Shown: positions 1 through 7,539 of the stretch, one piece after another | Position numbering within the stretch: the first letter of the stretch is position 1 | Layout of the letters: each line of letters begins with the position of its first letter | Source of the DNA: JBNKVT01 sp050299335 | GTDB lineage: Bacteria; Pseudomonadota; Alphaproteobacteria; Rhodobacterales; Rhodobacteraceae | Direction of reading: 5' to 3' | NCBI GenBank assembly: GCA_050299335.1 | Contig: JBNKVT010000042.1 | Span: forward strand, 1-64,000 | DNA length: 64,000 nt | Notes under the pieces: model-generated | Databases searched by the model: none | Told to the model about the DNA's origin: nothing | What the model saw: the letters and a program-made list of their open reading frames with translations, nothing else | Made by a program: the position numbers and the translations under genes

Positions 1-49
1 AGCGCAAATCCCGCGCCGCAAGGTCTTCACGCGTCACATTCACCGTCAT
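1..49 (-). CDS. 5' end of an unidentified protein (partial)
   Basis: An ATG on the minus strand (bases 49-47) follows a good Shine-Dalgarno, GGAGG, and opens a frame that reads MTVNVTREDLAARDLR up to the window edge with no stop. Only 16 residues are visible, so no family can be named. The strong ribosome binding site is the main support. The 370 bases between this start and the terminator of the next minus-strand gene carry no convincing gene. Confidence 0.4.
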   Translation of the reverse strand, partial: MTVNVTREDLAARDLR

Positions 50-269
50 TCCCGCCTCCATGTTGCTCAACGCCATAGAGTCAGACTTCCTGCCCAGTGG
101 GAATCCCTAAAAGGAGTCAATGGATTCTGCGGCTGGTATAATATATAAGAAGCAATCGGAAGGCGTGCCGGGTGGATGGCGCTGCGTGCAGGTTGCATTG
201 GCGGTGTATTCGATGCCGGTCAATTGGCCCCGTCCCCGAGCTCTGGGGCGGCGCCGTCTTGCGGGACCG
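50..269. other. Intergenic stretch, no clear gene
   Basis: No supported gene. A short plus-strand frame (ATG at 120, preceded by AGGAG, 68 codons) has a ribosome binding site, but its later residues are GC-skewed filler running into the terminator hairpin. A TATAAT box lies inside it (about 140-147), preceded by TGG like an extended -10, so the AT-rich patch at 130-160 may be a promoter instead. Confidence 0.3.
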
Positions 270-302
270 AAAAAGGGCGCGGGGGGAAATGCCCCCGCGC
301 CC
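270..302 (-). terminator. Intrinsic terminator for the DUF998 gene
   Basis: A perfect 11-bp GC stem (GGGCGCGGGGG with CCCCCGCGCCC, 275-285 and 292-302) has a 6-nt loop. On the minus strand it is followed directly by a run of five T (270-274 on the plus strand reads AAAAA). It lies about 120 bases downstream of the DUF998 stop codon. A classical rho-independent terminator acting on minus-strand transcription. Confidence 0.75.
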
Positions 303-422
303 CTTGGCTGGTCAGTGCATCGGTGAAACGTCCGGGTTCGGCATGCCACGATCCCGGCGCTCCCGTCCGCGTTCAGGACCGCCAGTGCGCCGAATGCGCA
401 CCCTATGCGACATGCGGAGGAT

Positions 423-1055
423 CTACGAGGCGGGCTTTTGTCCGCTCTTTGCCCCCATGATCGTCCGTATATGTCCGGCCAGACCGAATTCGCGAGCGAC
501 AAAGGCGAAGCTGAAGGCGAACATGGCTTTTTGCAGCAGGCCGCGGATCTCGGGCACACGGGTCATGGCCAGCGGAATGAGGATGGCGATAGCGAGGCCG
601 GTCCAGGCCAGGGCATCGCGCGGCGGGGCGCCGGACGCGAAGAGGCGGGCCGCGCAGGCGGCGGCGAAGGCCGTGCCGACAACGCCGGAAGCGACGGAAT
701 GGAGCCAGTCTTCGTGCAGGTCGGAGGGCAGGCCGGGCAGGATCGGAGCGTTGGACCAGATCGCGGTCGCGACAAGGCCGAGGCCGAAGAGCGCGAGGGC
801 GGCCTTGACTGCCGGACGAGAGCGGCGCGCGATCAGGGCGGCAACAAGCGTGCCCGCGCCATAGGCAACGAAACCCGCGCGCATGATCGCGGCACCCGGC
901 ATGTGCTGACCGGCTTGCTCCGAGGTGGTGTGGACGATCCAGGAAAAGCCCTCGGGCGACCAGAGCGGGCCGAAGACGATGGCCGCCGCGATCACCGCGA
1001 TTCCGAGGCCGGCGGTGGCAGGGGCGAGATGGGACAAGGACGCGGGGTGCTGCAT
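423..1055 (-). CDS. DUF998 family membrane protein
   Basis: About 210 residues with six hydrophobic segments and short loops, matching the layout of DUF998, an integral membrane family of unknown function. The start at MQHPASL is preferred because GAGGG lies about 7 nt upstream; a TTG seven codons earlier is possible but would put the Shine-Dalgarno inside the gene. It follows the 5'-nucleotidase gene on the same strand with a gap of about 70 bases, so the two may share a transcript ending at the hairpin at 270-302. Family assignment rests on hydropathy and length and is moderate. Confidence 0.65.
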   Translation of the reverse strand: MQHPASLSHLAPATAGLGIAVIAAAIVFGPLWSPEGFSWIVHTTSEQAGQHMPGAAIMRAGFVAYGAGTLVAALIARRSRPAVKAALALFGLGLVATAIWSNAPILPGLPSDLHEDWLHSVASGVVGTAFAAACAARLFASGAPPRDALAWTGLAIAILIPLAMTRVPEIRGLLQKAMFAFSFAFVAREFGLAGHIRTIMGAKSGQKPAS

Positions 1056-1127
1056 GTGCTTTCCCTCAAAGGACAAGAGGCGCCCGGTGGGGCGCCTCTG
1101 TGCCGATGCGGTTCAACGAGCGTGGCC

Positions 1128-2708
1128 CTACTTCTTTGTGATACGCCCGTCGGTATAGGGCTTGTACGGCGCGTTCTCGGCAAGGTATTCCGCCGTCACA
1201 TCCGCCAGATCCGGCCCGTAGTCATAGGCGTTCTGGCTGTCGGTGGCGAAGATGTCGTAGCCGTCACCGCCGCCGCGCACGTAGTTGTTCGACACCAGGC
1301 CGTAGAGCTTGCCCTCGTCGATGGGGGCGAAACTGCCGTCCTCGCCCTGAACCATGACGTCCGAGATACGGCTGCCGGGCTCGGCCGACGCATCGAAGCT
1401 GAATTTCAGCCCGGCGACCTGCGGGAAGCGGCCGGCGACCTCCTCGACCTGGCTCACACCGTTTTCAAGCGCGGCCACCACGCCAGCCCCGGTGATCTGG
1501 AAGGTCGAGAGCGTGTTCTGGAACGGCAGCACGGTCAGCACCTCGCCCATGGTCACCTCGCCCGCGTCGATCGAGGCGCGCAAGCCGCCCGAGTTGGCGA
1601 TGGCGATCTGGATGCCCTGGTCCTTGACCCGCGCCAGCATCGCATCGGCGACCAGATTGCCCATGGCGCATTCCTGCACCCGGCAGACATCGCGGTTGCC
1701 CTCGATGGCCCCGGCTGCGGAGGCGACGACCTTGTTGCGGATCTCGTCCAGCGGCTCGGCCAGTTCGGCGACGCGCGCGACGGTGGCGCTGTCCTCGGCG
1801 ACCTCGCCGCTCAGGATCAGCGGCTCGCCGACCGCCTCGGTCAGGTTGCCGTCATCGTCGAAGGTGACGTTCAACTCGCCGAGGAACTTGCCATAGGCAT
1901 AGGCCTGTACGATGGCGGTGTCGCCGACCATGGTCGGGTAGGGGCCGACGGCGCGCTCGTTGGTGTTGGACAGGAGCGTGTTGGAATGGCCGCCGACGAT
2001 GACGTCGATGCCGTCCACGGCTGCCGCCACCCGCTTGTCGACCTCATAGCCCGAGTGGCTGAGAACGATGATCTTGTTCACGCCCTCTGCGGTCAGTTTG
2101 GCAACCTCGGCGGCCACGGCATCCTCGGGCGGGGTGAAGATGACGTTGGGGCCGGGGCTGGCCAGTTCGTCGGTATCGACCGGGGTCAGCCCGATGAGGC
2201 CGAGCTTCTCGCCGCCGCGTTCGATGATGGTGGATTTCTGCAAGACGTCCGCCAGCAGCGGTTCGCCCGAGATATCGGCGTTCGACATCAGCACCGGGAA
2301 ATCGACACTGTCCATGAAGCCGCGCAGGACCTCGGGCCCGTCGTCAAACTCGTGGTTGCCGACGGTCATCGCGTCATAGGCCATCTTGTTCATCATCTCG
2401 GCCGCGACCTTGCCCTTGTAATAGGTGTAGAACAGCGAGCCCTGGAACTGGTCGCCGCCATCGACGAGGATCGAGTTGTTGGACCGCGCCCGCGCCTCGG
2501 CGATCGCCGTCACCAGACGGGCCGAGCCGCCGAAGCATTCCCCGGCCTCGTTGTCCTCGGCCGAGCAGCCGCTGTCATAAGCGCTGATTGGCTCGAAGCG
2601 GGCGTGGAAGTCGTTGGTGTGGAGAATCGTCAGCGCATAATCGGCAGAGGCTGCCGAGGCTGTCAGCGCCAACACCGAAACTGCTGAAAAGAAACGGAAA
2701 ATTGTCAT
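1128..2708 (-). CDS. Periplasmic 5'-nucleotidase / metallophosphatase (UshA-like)
   Basis: 526 residues. A cleavable signal peptide (about 1-22, ending ASA) sends it to the periplasm. The metallophosphatase core follows: LHTNDFHAR near 28, VDGGDQFQGS near 82, VGNHEFDDG near 116 and VGGHSN near 205, which supply the two-metal ligands of the family. The C-terminal 5'-nucleotidase domain carries IANSGGLRASI, LPFQNTL and RGGGDGYDIF, the nucleoside-binding part. Such enzymes hydrolyse extracellular nucleotides or UDP-sugars to nucleosides and phosphate for uptake. Start ATG follows GGGGG. Substrate preference cannot be read from sequence, so no symbol is given. Confidence 0.9.
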   Translation of the reverse strand: MTIFRFFSAVSVLALTASAASADYALTILHTNDFHARFEPISAYDSGCSAEDNEAGECFGGSARLVTAIAEARARSNNSILVDGGDQFQGSLFYTYYKGKVAAEMMNKMAYDAMTVGNHEFDDGPEVLRGFMDSVDFPVLMSNADISGEPLLADVLQKSTIIERGGEKLGLIGLTPVDTDELASPGPNVIFTPPEDAVAAEVAKLTAEGVNKIIVLSHSGYEVDKRVAAAVDGIDVIVGGHSNTLLSNTNERAVGPYPTMVGDTAIVQAYAYGKFLGELNVTFDDDGNLTEAVGEPLILSGEVAEDSATVARVAELAEPLDEIRNKVVASAAGAIEGNRDVCRVQECAMGNLVADAMLARVKDQGIQIAIANSGGLRASIDAGEVTMGEVLTVLPFQNTLSTFQITGAGVVAALENGVSQVEEVAGRFPQVAGLKFSFDASAEPGSRISDVMVQGEDGSFAPIDEGKLYGLVSNNYVRGGGDGYDIFATDSQNAYDYGPDLADVTAEYLAENAPYKPYTDGRITKK

Positions 2709-2860
2709 GGATTACCCCCTTGGGTCTGTTGGATGAAAAAGTCTAGCCAAACTGTGGCGCGATGGCCATATGCCGAACGCGACATTTCACTAGGTTGCCA
2801 AGCGGCGGGGAAATGGTTAGAGGCGTGTCGCGACAATTTGAGTTTGAGGGGATTTCGAGA

Positions 2861-3325
2861 ATGAAGATCATTCTTGCAGCCGGGCTTTCGGCCCTGGCAC
2901 TTCTGGCCGTTTCGGCCTGTACGGACGGAGCGACCAGCACCGTAACCGGGACCACCAAGATCGACCGCAGCTTTCAGGTTGGGGGTGTGACCTGGAGCGG
3001 TGACGCCGAGACGCTGACCTTCATCAAGGCCCGCAACCGGGGCGGCGAGGTCGAGGTTTGCGGCGCGATCTCCACCGCGGGGCCTGGGCTGTACCGGTCG
3101 GGCGAGCAGCAGGTACTGCAGGGGACCTATCTGAGGATCAACGGCCAGACGGTCGCCAACCAGATCCATTACTTCAATCGCCTCCCTCAGATCGAGAGCG
3201 TCGAGGAGGCCGGTTCGGTCCTCGGCCAGGAGGCGCGCTGCGCCACCACCGGCGTGCCCTGGCGGGACGCGTTCGAAGGCGCCGAGATCGATTCGGTCCT
3301 GCGGTCGCGGTCGGTGCAACTCTGA
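2861..3325 (+). CDS. Small lipoprotein, paralog of the next gene
   Basis: 154 residues. MKIILAAGLSALALLAVSAC is a lipoprotein signal with lipobox VSAC, so the mature protein should be lipid-anchored at Cys20. The remainder has no family I recognise. Its second half resembles the product of the gene at 3485: both have EVCGAI in the middle, a later A.C..T.V.WR.AF.GAE block and an LRS ending. The conserved pair of cysteines probably forms a disulfide. The start is the ATG right before the signal peptide; a longer in-frame start lacks a signal. Divergent from the 5'-nucleotidase gene. Function unknown. Confidence 0.75.
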   Translation: MKIILAAGLSALALLAVSACTDGATSTVTGTTKIDRSFQVGGVTWSGDAETLTFIKARNRGGEVEVCGAISTAGPGLYRSGEQQVLQGTYLRINGQTVANQIHYFNRLPQIESVEEAGSVLGQEARCATTGVPWRDAFEGAEIDSVLRSRSVQL

Positions 3326-3333
3326 GTCTCGCG

Positions 3334-3363
3334 CCGCGACTTTCGGAGTCGCGGGGGGGGGGG
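3334..3363 (+). terminator. Hairpin followed by an 11-G run
   Basis: Perfect 8-bp stem CCGCGACT / AGTCGCGG (3334-3341 and 3347-3354) with a 5-nt loop, just after the stop of the first lipoprotein gene. It merges into a run of 11 G (3353-3363) rather than T, so termination efficiency is uncertain. The long G run is also a likely spot for sequencing or replication slippage. Confidence 0.45.
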
Positions 3364-3484
3364 TGCCGCGAGATCGCGCGTGGCCAGCATGAGATTGGCG
3401 ATTCCGTTTCCCATCCGTTTGGTCTAGGCTAGGTGCCAGCGGGTTTCCGCAAGACAATCCCAGAGGCAATCGGGAGGCAGGGCA

Positions 3485-3928
3485 GTGGTATCCAGAATGA
3501 CGCTCGTCGGTCTGATCGTGGCGCTCACGGCGTCCTGCGGGCCAGGGGTGGTGGTCAGCCGTTCCGGCGCGACACCGATCTCCGAGGGGTTCCGGGTGGT
3601 GCGGGTCGGCTCGAAACGCGAAGACGCGCCGCATATATTCTTTACCGTCCGCGACCGCTATGACTATGCCGAGGTCTGCGGGGCCATTGTCGCATCCAGC
3701 GACGAGGCGATGTCGGCCGCCGAGCCGATCATACGCGCGGGCTATTTCATCGAGATGGCGGGCGAGCTGATCCTCAACGATCTGCGCGAATTCGCCCGGG
3801 TCACCCCGCCGGCGACCGCCGAGACAGCCGAGGCGGCCTGTATCGCCACCGATGTCCTGTGGCGCCCCGCCTTCGACGGGGCCGAACCGGTGGTCCGGCT
3901 GAGGTCGGGACTTGTCCCGCAGCGGTGA
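3485..3928 (+). CDS. Small lipoprotein-like protein, second tandem paralog
   Basis: 147 residues. Start taken as GTG at 3485, preceded by GGGAGGCAGG; an ATG four codons on is the alternative. A short hydrophobic leader ends in LTASC, a plausible lipobox. The body shares EVCGAI and the C-terminal A.C..T.V.WR.AF.GAE..V.LRS pattern with the product of 2861-3325, including both cysteines, so the two genes look like an old tandem duplication. No known family recognised. Its 3' end overlaps the start of the EamA gene by 17 bases. Confidence 0.65.
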   Translation: MVSRMTLVGLIVALTASCGPGVVVSRSGATPISEGFRVVRVGSKREDAPHIFFTVRDRYDYAEVCGAIVASSDEAMSAAEPIIRAGYFIEMAGELILNDLREFARVTPPATAETAEAACIATDVLWRPAFDGAEPVVRLRSGLVPQR

Positions 3929-5000
3929 GCCGCCCGAAGGGTCCGACGGCGGCTCCGGCCCAGACCACCTCGCGGACCGGGCGGAAGTTGCGCCGGAGCG
4001 CGCCGGGTCCGAGACTTTCGGAGACAATGGCGACAGGCACGCAAGCGAGCCGGATGCCGAAACCGCAGAGATCTACAATCCGCTGACCGGGATCGCCTTC
4101 AAGCTGGCTTCGGTCTGCGTGTTCATGGCGATGGCGACTTGCGTGAAGGCGGCGGCTCAGGCCGGTATTCCGCCCGGGCAGGCGGTGTTCTTCCGGTCCT
4201 TCTTCGCCATGCCGGTGATCCTGGTCTGGCTGGTCTGGCAGCACGACCTGAGGGGCGGGCTGCGGACGCGGAACCCGATGGGGCATCTCTGGCGCGGTCT
4301 GGTGGGGACGGGGGCGATGGCCTGCGGCTTCACGGCGCTGGCCCTGATCCCGCTGCCCGAGGCGACGGCGATTTCCTATGCCGCGCCTTTGCTGATCGTG
4401 ATCTTCGCGGCTATGTTCCTCAGCGAGGAAGTGCGGATCTTCCGCTTGAGCGCGGTCTTTCTGGGGCTGGTCGGGGTGATGATCGTCATCGCCCCGCGCC
4501 TGACGGTGACCTCGATCGGAGATGCGACCAAGTTCGAGACGCTGGGGGCGATGGTGGCGCTGATGGGCGCAGTGTTTGCCGCGCTCGCCACGGTCTTCGT
4601 CCGCAAGCTGGTGCAGCACGAGCGGACCTCGGCCATCGTCTTCTATTTCTCACTGACCTCCTCGACCCTGGCGCTGCTGACCATCCCCTTCGGCTGGACG
4701 TTGCCGGGGCTGGGCGTGGCGGCGCTGCTGGTCGCGTCGGGGCTGTTCGGAGGGCTTGGCCAGATCCTTCTGACCTCCAGCTACCGGCACGCGCCGACCT
4801 CGGTGATCGCTCCTTTCGAATATGCCTCGATGCTGCTGGCGCTGGCCATCGGCTATTTCATATTCGCCGAAGTGCCGACCCTGCAGATGCTGGCCGGAGC
4901 CAGCCTGATTGCCGCCGCCGGTCTCTTCATCATCTGGCGCGAACGCCAGCTTGGCCTCCGCCGCGCCGCCGCCCGCCGGGCCATGACCCCGCAGGGTTGA
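3912..5000 (+). CDS. EamA/DMT-superfamily transporter
   Basis: About 362 residues with ten hydrophobic segments in two five-helix halves, the drug/metabolite transporter layout. The first helix begins at FKLASVCVFMAMA and the second half at LGAMVALMGAVFAALATVFV. The N-terminal 55 residues are polar and low in predicted structure; the TTG start at 3912 is the only in-frame start I found upstream of the first helix and overlaps the previous gene. Substrate unknown; relatives export amino acids, nucleosides or small metabolites. Confidence 0.8.
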   Translation: MSRSGEPPEGSDGGSGPDHLADRAEVAPERAGSETFGDNGDRHASEPDAETAEIYNPLTGIAFKLASVCVFMAMATCVKAAAQAGIPPGQAVFFRSFFAMPVILVWLVWQHDLRGGLRTRNPMGHLWRGLVGTGAMACGFTALALIPLPEATAISYAAPLLIVIFAAMFLSEEVRIFRLSAVFLGLVGVMIVIAPRLTVTSIGDATKFETLGAMVALMGAVFAALATVFVRKLVQHERTSAIVFYFSLTSSTLALLTIPFGWTLPGLGVAALLVASGLFGGLGQILLTSSYRHAPTSVIAPFEYASMLLALAIGYFIFAEVPTLQMLAGASLIAAAGLFIIWRERQLGLRRAAARRAMTPQG

Positions 5001-5031
5001 CGCAGGCGACACCGGAGCGCAAGAAGCCCCC

Positions 5032-5367
5032 ATGCTCATCTACAAGATCCTCCGCGACGACGAATGGCAGGCCCTGCAAGCCGCAGGCTCCACCGACGGT
5101 GCCCCCATCGACATCGCCGATGGCTATATCCATTTCTCCACCGCCGAACAGGTCGCCGAGACTGCTTCCAAATACTTCGCGGGCGAGGACAAGCTGTGGC
5201 TTCTGGCGGTTGAGACCGACAGCCTCGACGCGCTGAAATGGGAGCCTTCCCGCGGCGGCGCGCTGTTCCCGCATCTCTACCGCCGCCTGCATCTCGAAGA
5301 CGCGCTCTGGTCCCGTCCCCTTCCCCTCGGGCCCGACGGCCACATCTTCCCCGATCTCGCCCGCTGA
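5032..5367 (+). CDS. DUF952 family protein
   Basis: 111 residues, the usual DUF952 length, with the family's opening (MLIYKILRDDEWQ) and the conserved block DGYIHFSTAEQV around 31-42, then LFPHLYRRL and the terminal GPDGHIFP. Function is unknown; the family is commonly found next to pyrD in alphaproteobacteria, as here. It sits 31 bases after the EamA gene and about 190 bases before pyrD, with hairpin repeats in the gap. Confidence 0.85.
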   Translation: MLIYKILRDDEWQALQAAGSTDGAPIDIADGYIHFSTAEQVAETASKYFAGEDKLWLLAVETDSLDALKWEPSRGGALFPHLYRRLHLEDALWSRPLPLGPDGHIFPDLAR

Positions 5368-5409
5368 TCCCCATGCCGTCCTCCTCCTTCTTGCAAATAC
5401 TCTGGGGGG

Positions 5410-5451
5410 GTCGCCATTGTCAGCGCCATTGGTCCGAGCGACAATGGCGAC
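5410..5451. repeat. 12-bp inverted repeat between DUF952 and pyrD
   Basis: GTCGCCATTGTC (5410-5421) and GACAATGGCGAC (5440-5451) are perfect complements separated by 18 bases. It follows a CTTCTTGCAAATACTCTGGGG stretch (about 5388-5409). It may act as an attenuator or partial terminator ahead of pyrD; no T run follows. Confidence 0.5.
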
Positions 5452-5466
5452 GGGGGCGTTCGTCGG

Positions 5467-5491
5467 GAAAACGCTCCACTGGAGCGTTTTC
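5467..5491. repeat. TCC-N3-GGA hairpin repeat, copy 1
   Basis: Perfect 11-bp stem GAAAACGCTCC / GGAGCGTTTTC with loop ACT. It shares its geometry, its GAAA...TTTC ends and its TCC/GGA base with hairpins at 19443 and 43826. It lies 70 bases upstream of pyrD. Confidence 0.6.
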
Positions 5492-5561
5492 TGATCCTCC
5501 TCACCCCCCCGCCGGTCGCCCCGCGCCAGCGGGGCGAAACACCTCCCCCGAGGTCTTCTGA

Positions 5562-6632
5562 ATGCGCCACCTCCTCGAACAGTTCGGCCTCAAGGCCCTC
5601 CACCGTCTCGACCCCGAGACCGCGCACGGTCTTGCCCTCACTGCCCTGCGCCTGCGCCTGCCGCCGCTTCCGGGCCCCGTCACCTCCCCGCGCCTTAAAA
5701 CCACCCTCGCCGGTCTCGCACTGCCCAATCCCGTCGGTCTGGCCGCCGGTTTCGACAAGAACGCCACCGCCCTCGCCCCGCTCGCCCGCGCCGGGTTCGG
5801 TTTCATCGAGATCGGTGCCGTCACCCCGCGCCCGCAACCCGGCAATCCCCGTCCGCGGCTTTTCCGCCTCAGCGAGGACCGCGCCGTCATCAACCGTTTC
5901 GGGTTCAACAATGACGGCATGGACGCCGTTGCCGCCCGGCTCGAGAAGCGGCCCGAAGCGGCGGTGATCGGCATCAATCTGGGGGCCAACAAGGACAGCG
6001 ACGACCGGGCCGGGGATTTCGCCAGGGTGCTTGCCCGTTGCGGGGGGCTTGTCGATTTCGCCACCGTCAACGTCTCGTCGCCCAATACCGAGCGGCTGCG
6101 CGACCTGCAGGGGCGGGACGCGCTGGCGGCGCTTCTGGACGGGGTGCTGGAGACGCGGGCGGCCCTGAAAAAGCCGGTCCCGGTTTTCCTGAAAATCGCC
6201 CCCGACCTGACCGAAGCAGAGCTGGACGACGTTGCCGAAGCCGCCAGCGGGGTCGGGATCGATGGGATCATCGCCACCAACACCACTTTGTCTCGCGACG
6301 GTCTGACCGATCCGCAGAGCGGCGAGGCCGGGGGGCTGTCGGGGCGGCCGCTTTTCGCCCGCTCGACCCGCATCCTCGCAGGGCTTTACCGGCGGCTGCC
6401 GGAGATGCCGCTGATCGGGGTGGGCGGGGTTGCTTCCGCCGAAGATGCCTATGCCAAGATCAGGGCGGGGGCGTCGGCGGTGCAGCTTTATACAGCGCTG
6501 GTTTTCGAGGGGATAAGCCTGGCCCCCAGGATCGCGCGGGAGCTGGACGGTCTGCTGGCAGGGGACGGGTTCGGATCGGTGGCAGACGCCGTGGGCAGCG
6601 AAGCGGCGCGTTACGATACACCGCCCGAATAG
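5562..6632 (+). CDS. pyrD: Dihydroorotate dehydrogenase (quinone), class 2
   Basis: 356 residues. Oxidises dihydroorotate to orotate in pyrimidine synthesis, passing electrons to membrane quinone. Visible motifs: an N-terminal amphipathic membrane-association region, NPVGLAAGFDKN (FMN site, about 56-67), INRFGFNN (about 110), VNVSSPNT with the catalytic serine of class 2 enzymes (about 172), TNTTLSRDG, and IGVGGV near 287 for phosphate binding. The class 2 assignment follows from the N-terminal extension and the catalytic Ser in place of Cys. Its 3' end overlaps the convergent CPBP gene by 22 bases. Confidence 0.96.
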   Translation: MRHLLEQFGLKALHRLDPETAHGLALTALRLRLPPLPGPVTSPRLKTTLAGLALPNPVGLAAGFDKNATALAPLARAGFGFIEIGAVTPRPQPGNPRPRLFRLSEDRAVINRFGFNNDGMDAVAARLEKRPEAAVIGINLGANKDSDDRAGDFARVLARCGGLVDFATVNVSSPNTERLRDLQGRDALAALLDGVLETRAALKKPVPVFLKIAPDLTEAELDDVAEAASGVGIDGIIATNTTLSRDGLTDPQSGEAGGLSGRPLFARSTRILAGLYRRLPEMPLIGVGGVASAEDAYAKIRAGASAVQLYTALVFEGISLAPRIARELDGLLAGDGFGSVADAVGSEAARYDTPPE

Positions 6633-7264
6633 AACAGCACCCCGAGGCCCGAGGTAAATACGATCTGGCCTGCAAGTGCGTGCATGACGAGAGCCGCCGG
6701 GAAGTTGCGTTTGACTCCGTAGGCCCATCCGAAGAAGAGGCCGCCTGCGAGGGTCATGCCCATGACGATCCAGTGCCAGTACATCAGATGCGCCAGCGAG
6801 AAGACCACGGCATTCAGGGCCACGGCGATTTCGGGGCCGGGGAACAGCTCGCCATAGCGGTCGAAGAAGAGCGGGCGGAAGACCACCTCCTGCGGCAGGA
6901 CCGAGATCAGCGGGTAAAGGGCCAGGATGGCCAGCCAGGCCATGGTCTGGTTGAGCGGCAGGTCGAGGGCGGTTCCGGGGAAGAACAGGAAGACCAGCGC
7001 AAAGGAGGAGAAGGCGGTCATCAGCGACAGGGCAATCAGCGCCTTGGCCGGGATATCGCGCCAGCCGGTGAGCAGCGGCGCCCAGGAAAACCCGGCGGTA
7101 CGGTTCAGAAGCCAGATGCCAAGCAGGGTGAAGGCTGCGAGGACGACGAACATGGCGCGGGGTGGCAGCAGGAAGGCCAGAATCAGCGGCGCGGCGACGT
7201 AGAAGCCGAGAAACTCCAGCCAGAGCAGGCGGTTACGCTGTATCGAAATCTTCATCGGCATCAT
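6611..7264 (-). CDS. CPBP family intramembrane metalloprotease
   Basis: 217 residues with about six membrane segments. The CPBP (CAAX protease/bacteriocin-processing) signature is readable: LPQEVVFRP (motif 1, normally EExxxR), FSLAHLMYWHW (motif 2) and HALAGQIVF (motif 3). Motif 1 has Gln in the place of the first Glu; the second Glu and the Arg remain. Whether the enzyme is active is therefore open. The start is MMPM or MPM; MKISIQ is also possible. Role in this organism unknown. Confidence 0.8.
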   Translation of the reverse strand: MMPMKISIQRNRLLWLEFLGFYVAAPLILAFLLPPRAMFVVLAAFTLLGIWLLNRTAGFSWAPLLTGWRDIPAKALIALSLMTAFSSFALVFLFFPGTALDLPLNQTMAWLAILALYPLISVLPQEVVFRPLFFDRYGELFPGPEIAVALNAVVFSLAHLMYWHWIVMGMTLAGGLFFGWAYGVKRNFPAALVMHALAGQIVFTSGLGVLFYSGGVS

Positions 7265-7402
7265 GTTATTTCGTCATGTCTTTCGGTTTCCTCGCCCCCG
7301 TAAACGATTCGGATAGCGGAAATTTCCGCGTCCATCTATCGCGGCCCGGATTTTCTCATGACATTTGCGTGAAAGCGCCGGGGACGGGGTCTTGCCGGGG
7401 GT

Positions 7403-7421
7403 GGCGGGGTTGAACCCCGCC
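7403..7421. repeat. GC palindrome upstream of carB
   Basis: GGCGGGGTT / AACCCCGCC with a single-base centre, a perfect 9-bp dyad in the 275-base gap between the CPBP gene and carB. It may be a small intergenic repeat. The rest of the gap holds the carB leader; bases 7490-7520 are relatively AT-rich but no clear promoter stands out. Confidence 0.4.
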
Positions 7422-7539
7422 CTGCGGATGGCAGAGGCTCTCGGGCGGGTTGTCCGGCCGCTTCGGGCCTTGCGCCCTGACGCCTGAGGTCTATAACCCA
7501 CGCCAATTTGCGTATCTTTCGAATCCTCAAGGGGTCCCC

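Noticed and set aside
405..2687. Very long plus-strand frame (about 760 codons) over the DUF998 and 5'-nucleotidase genes
   Set aside because: It is antisense to two genes with clear domains, has Arg/Gly/Asp-rich filler and no ribosome binding site; a typical shadow in high-GC DNA.
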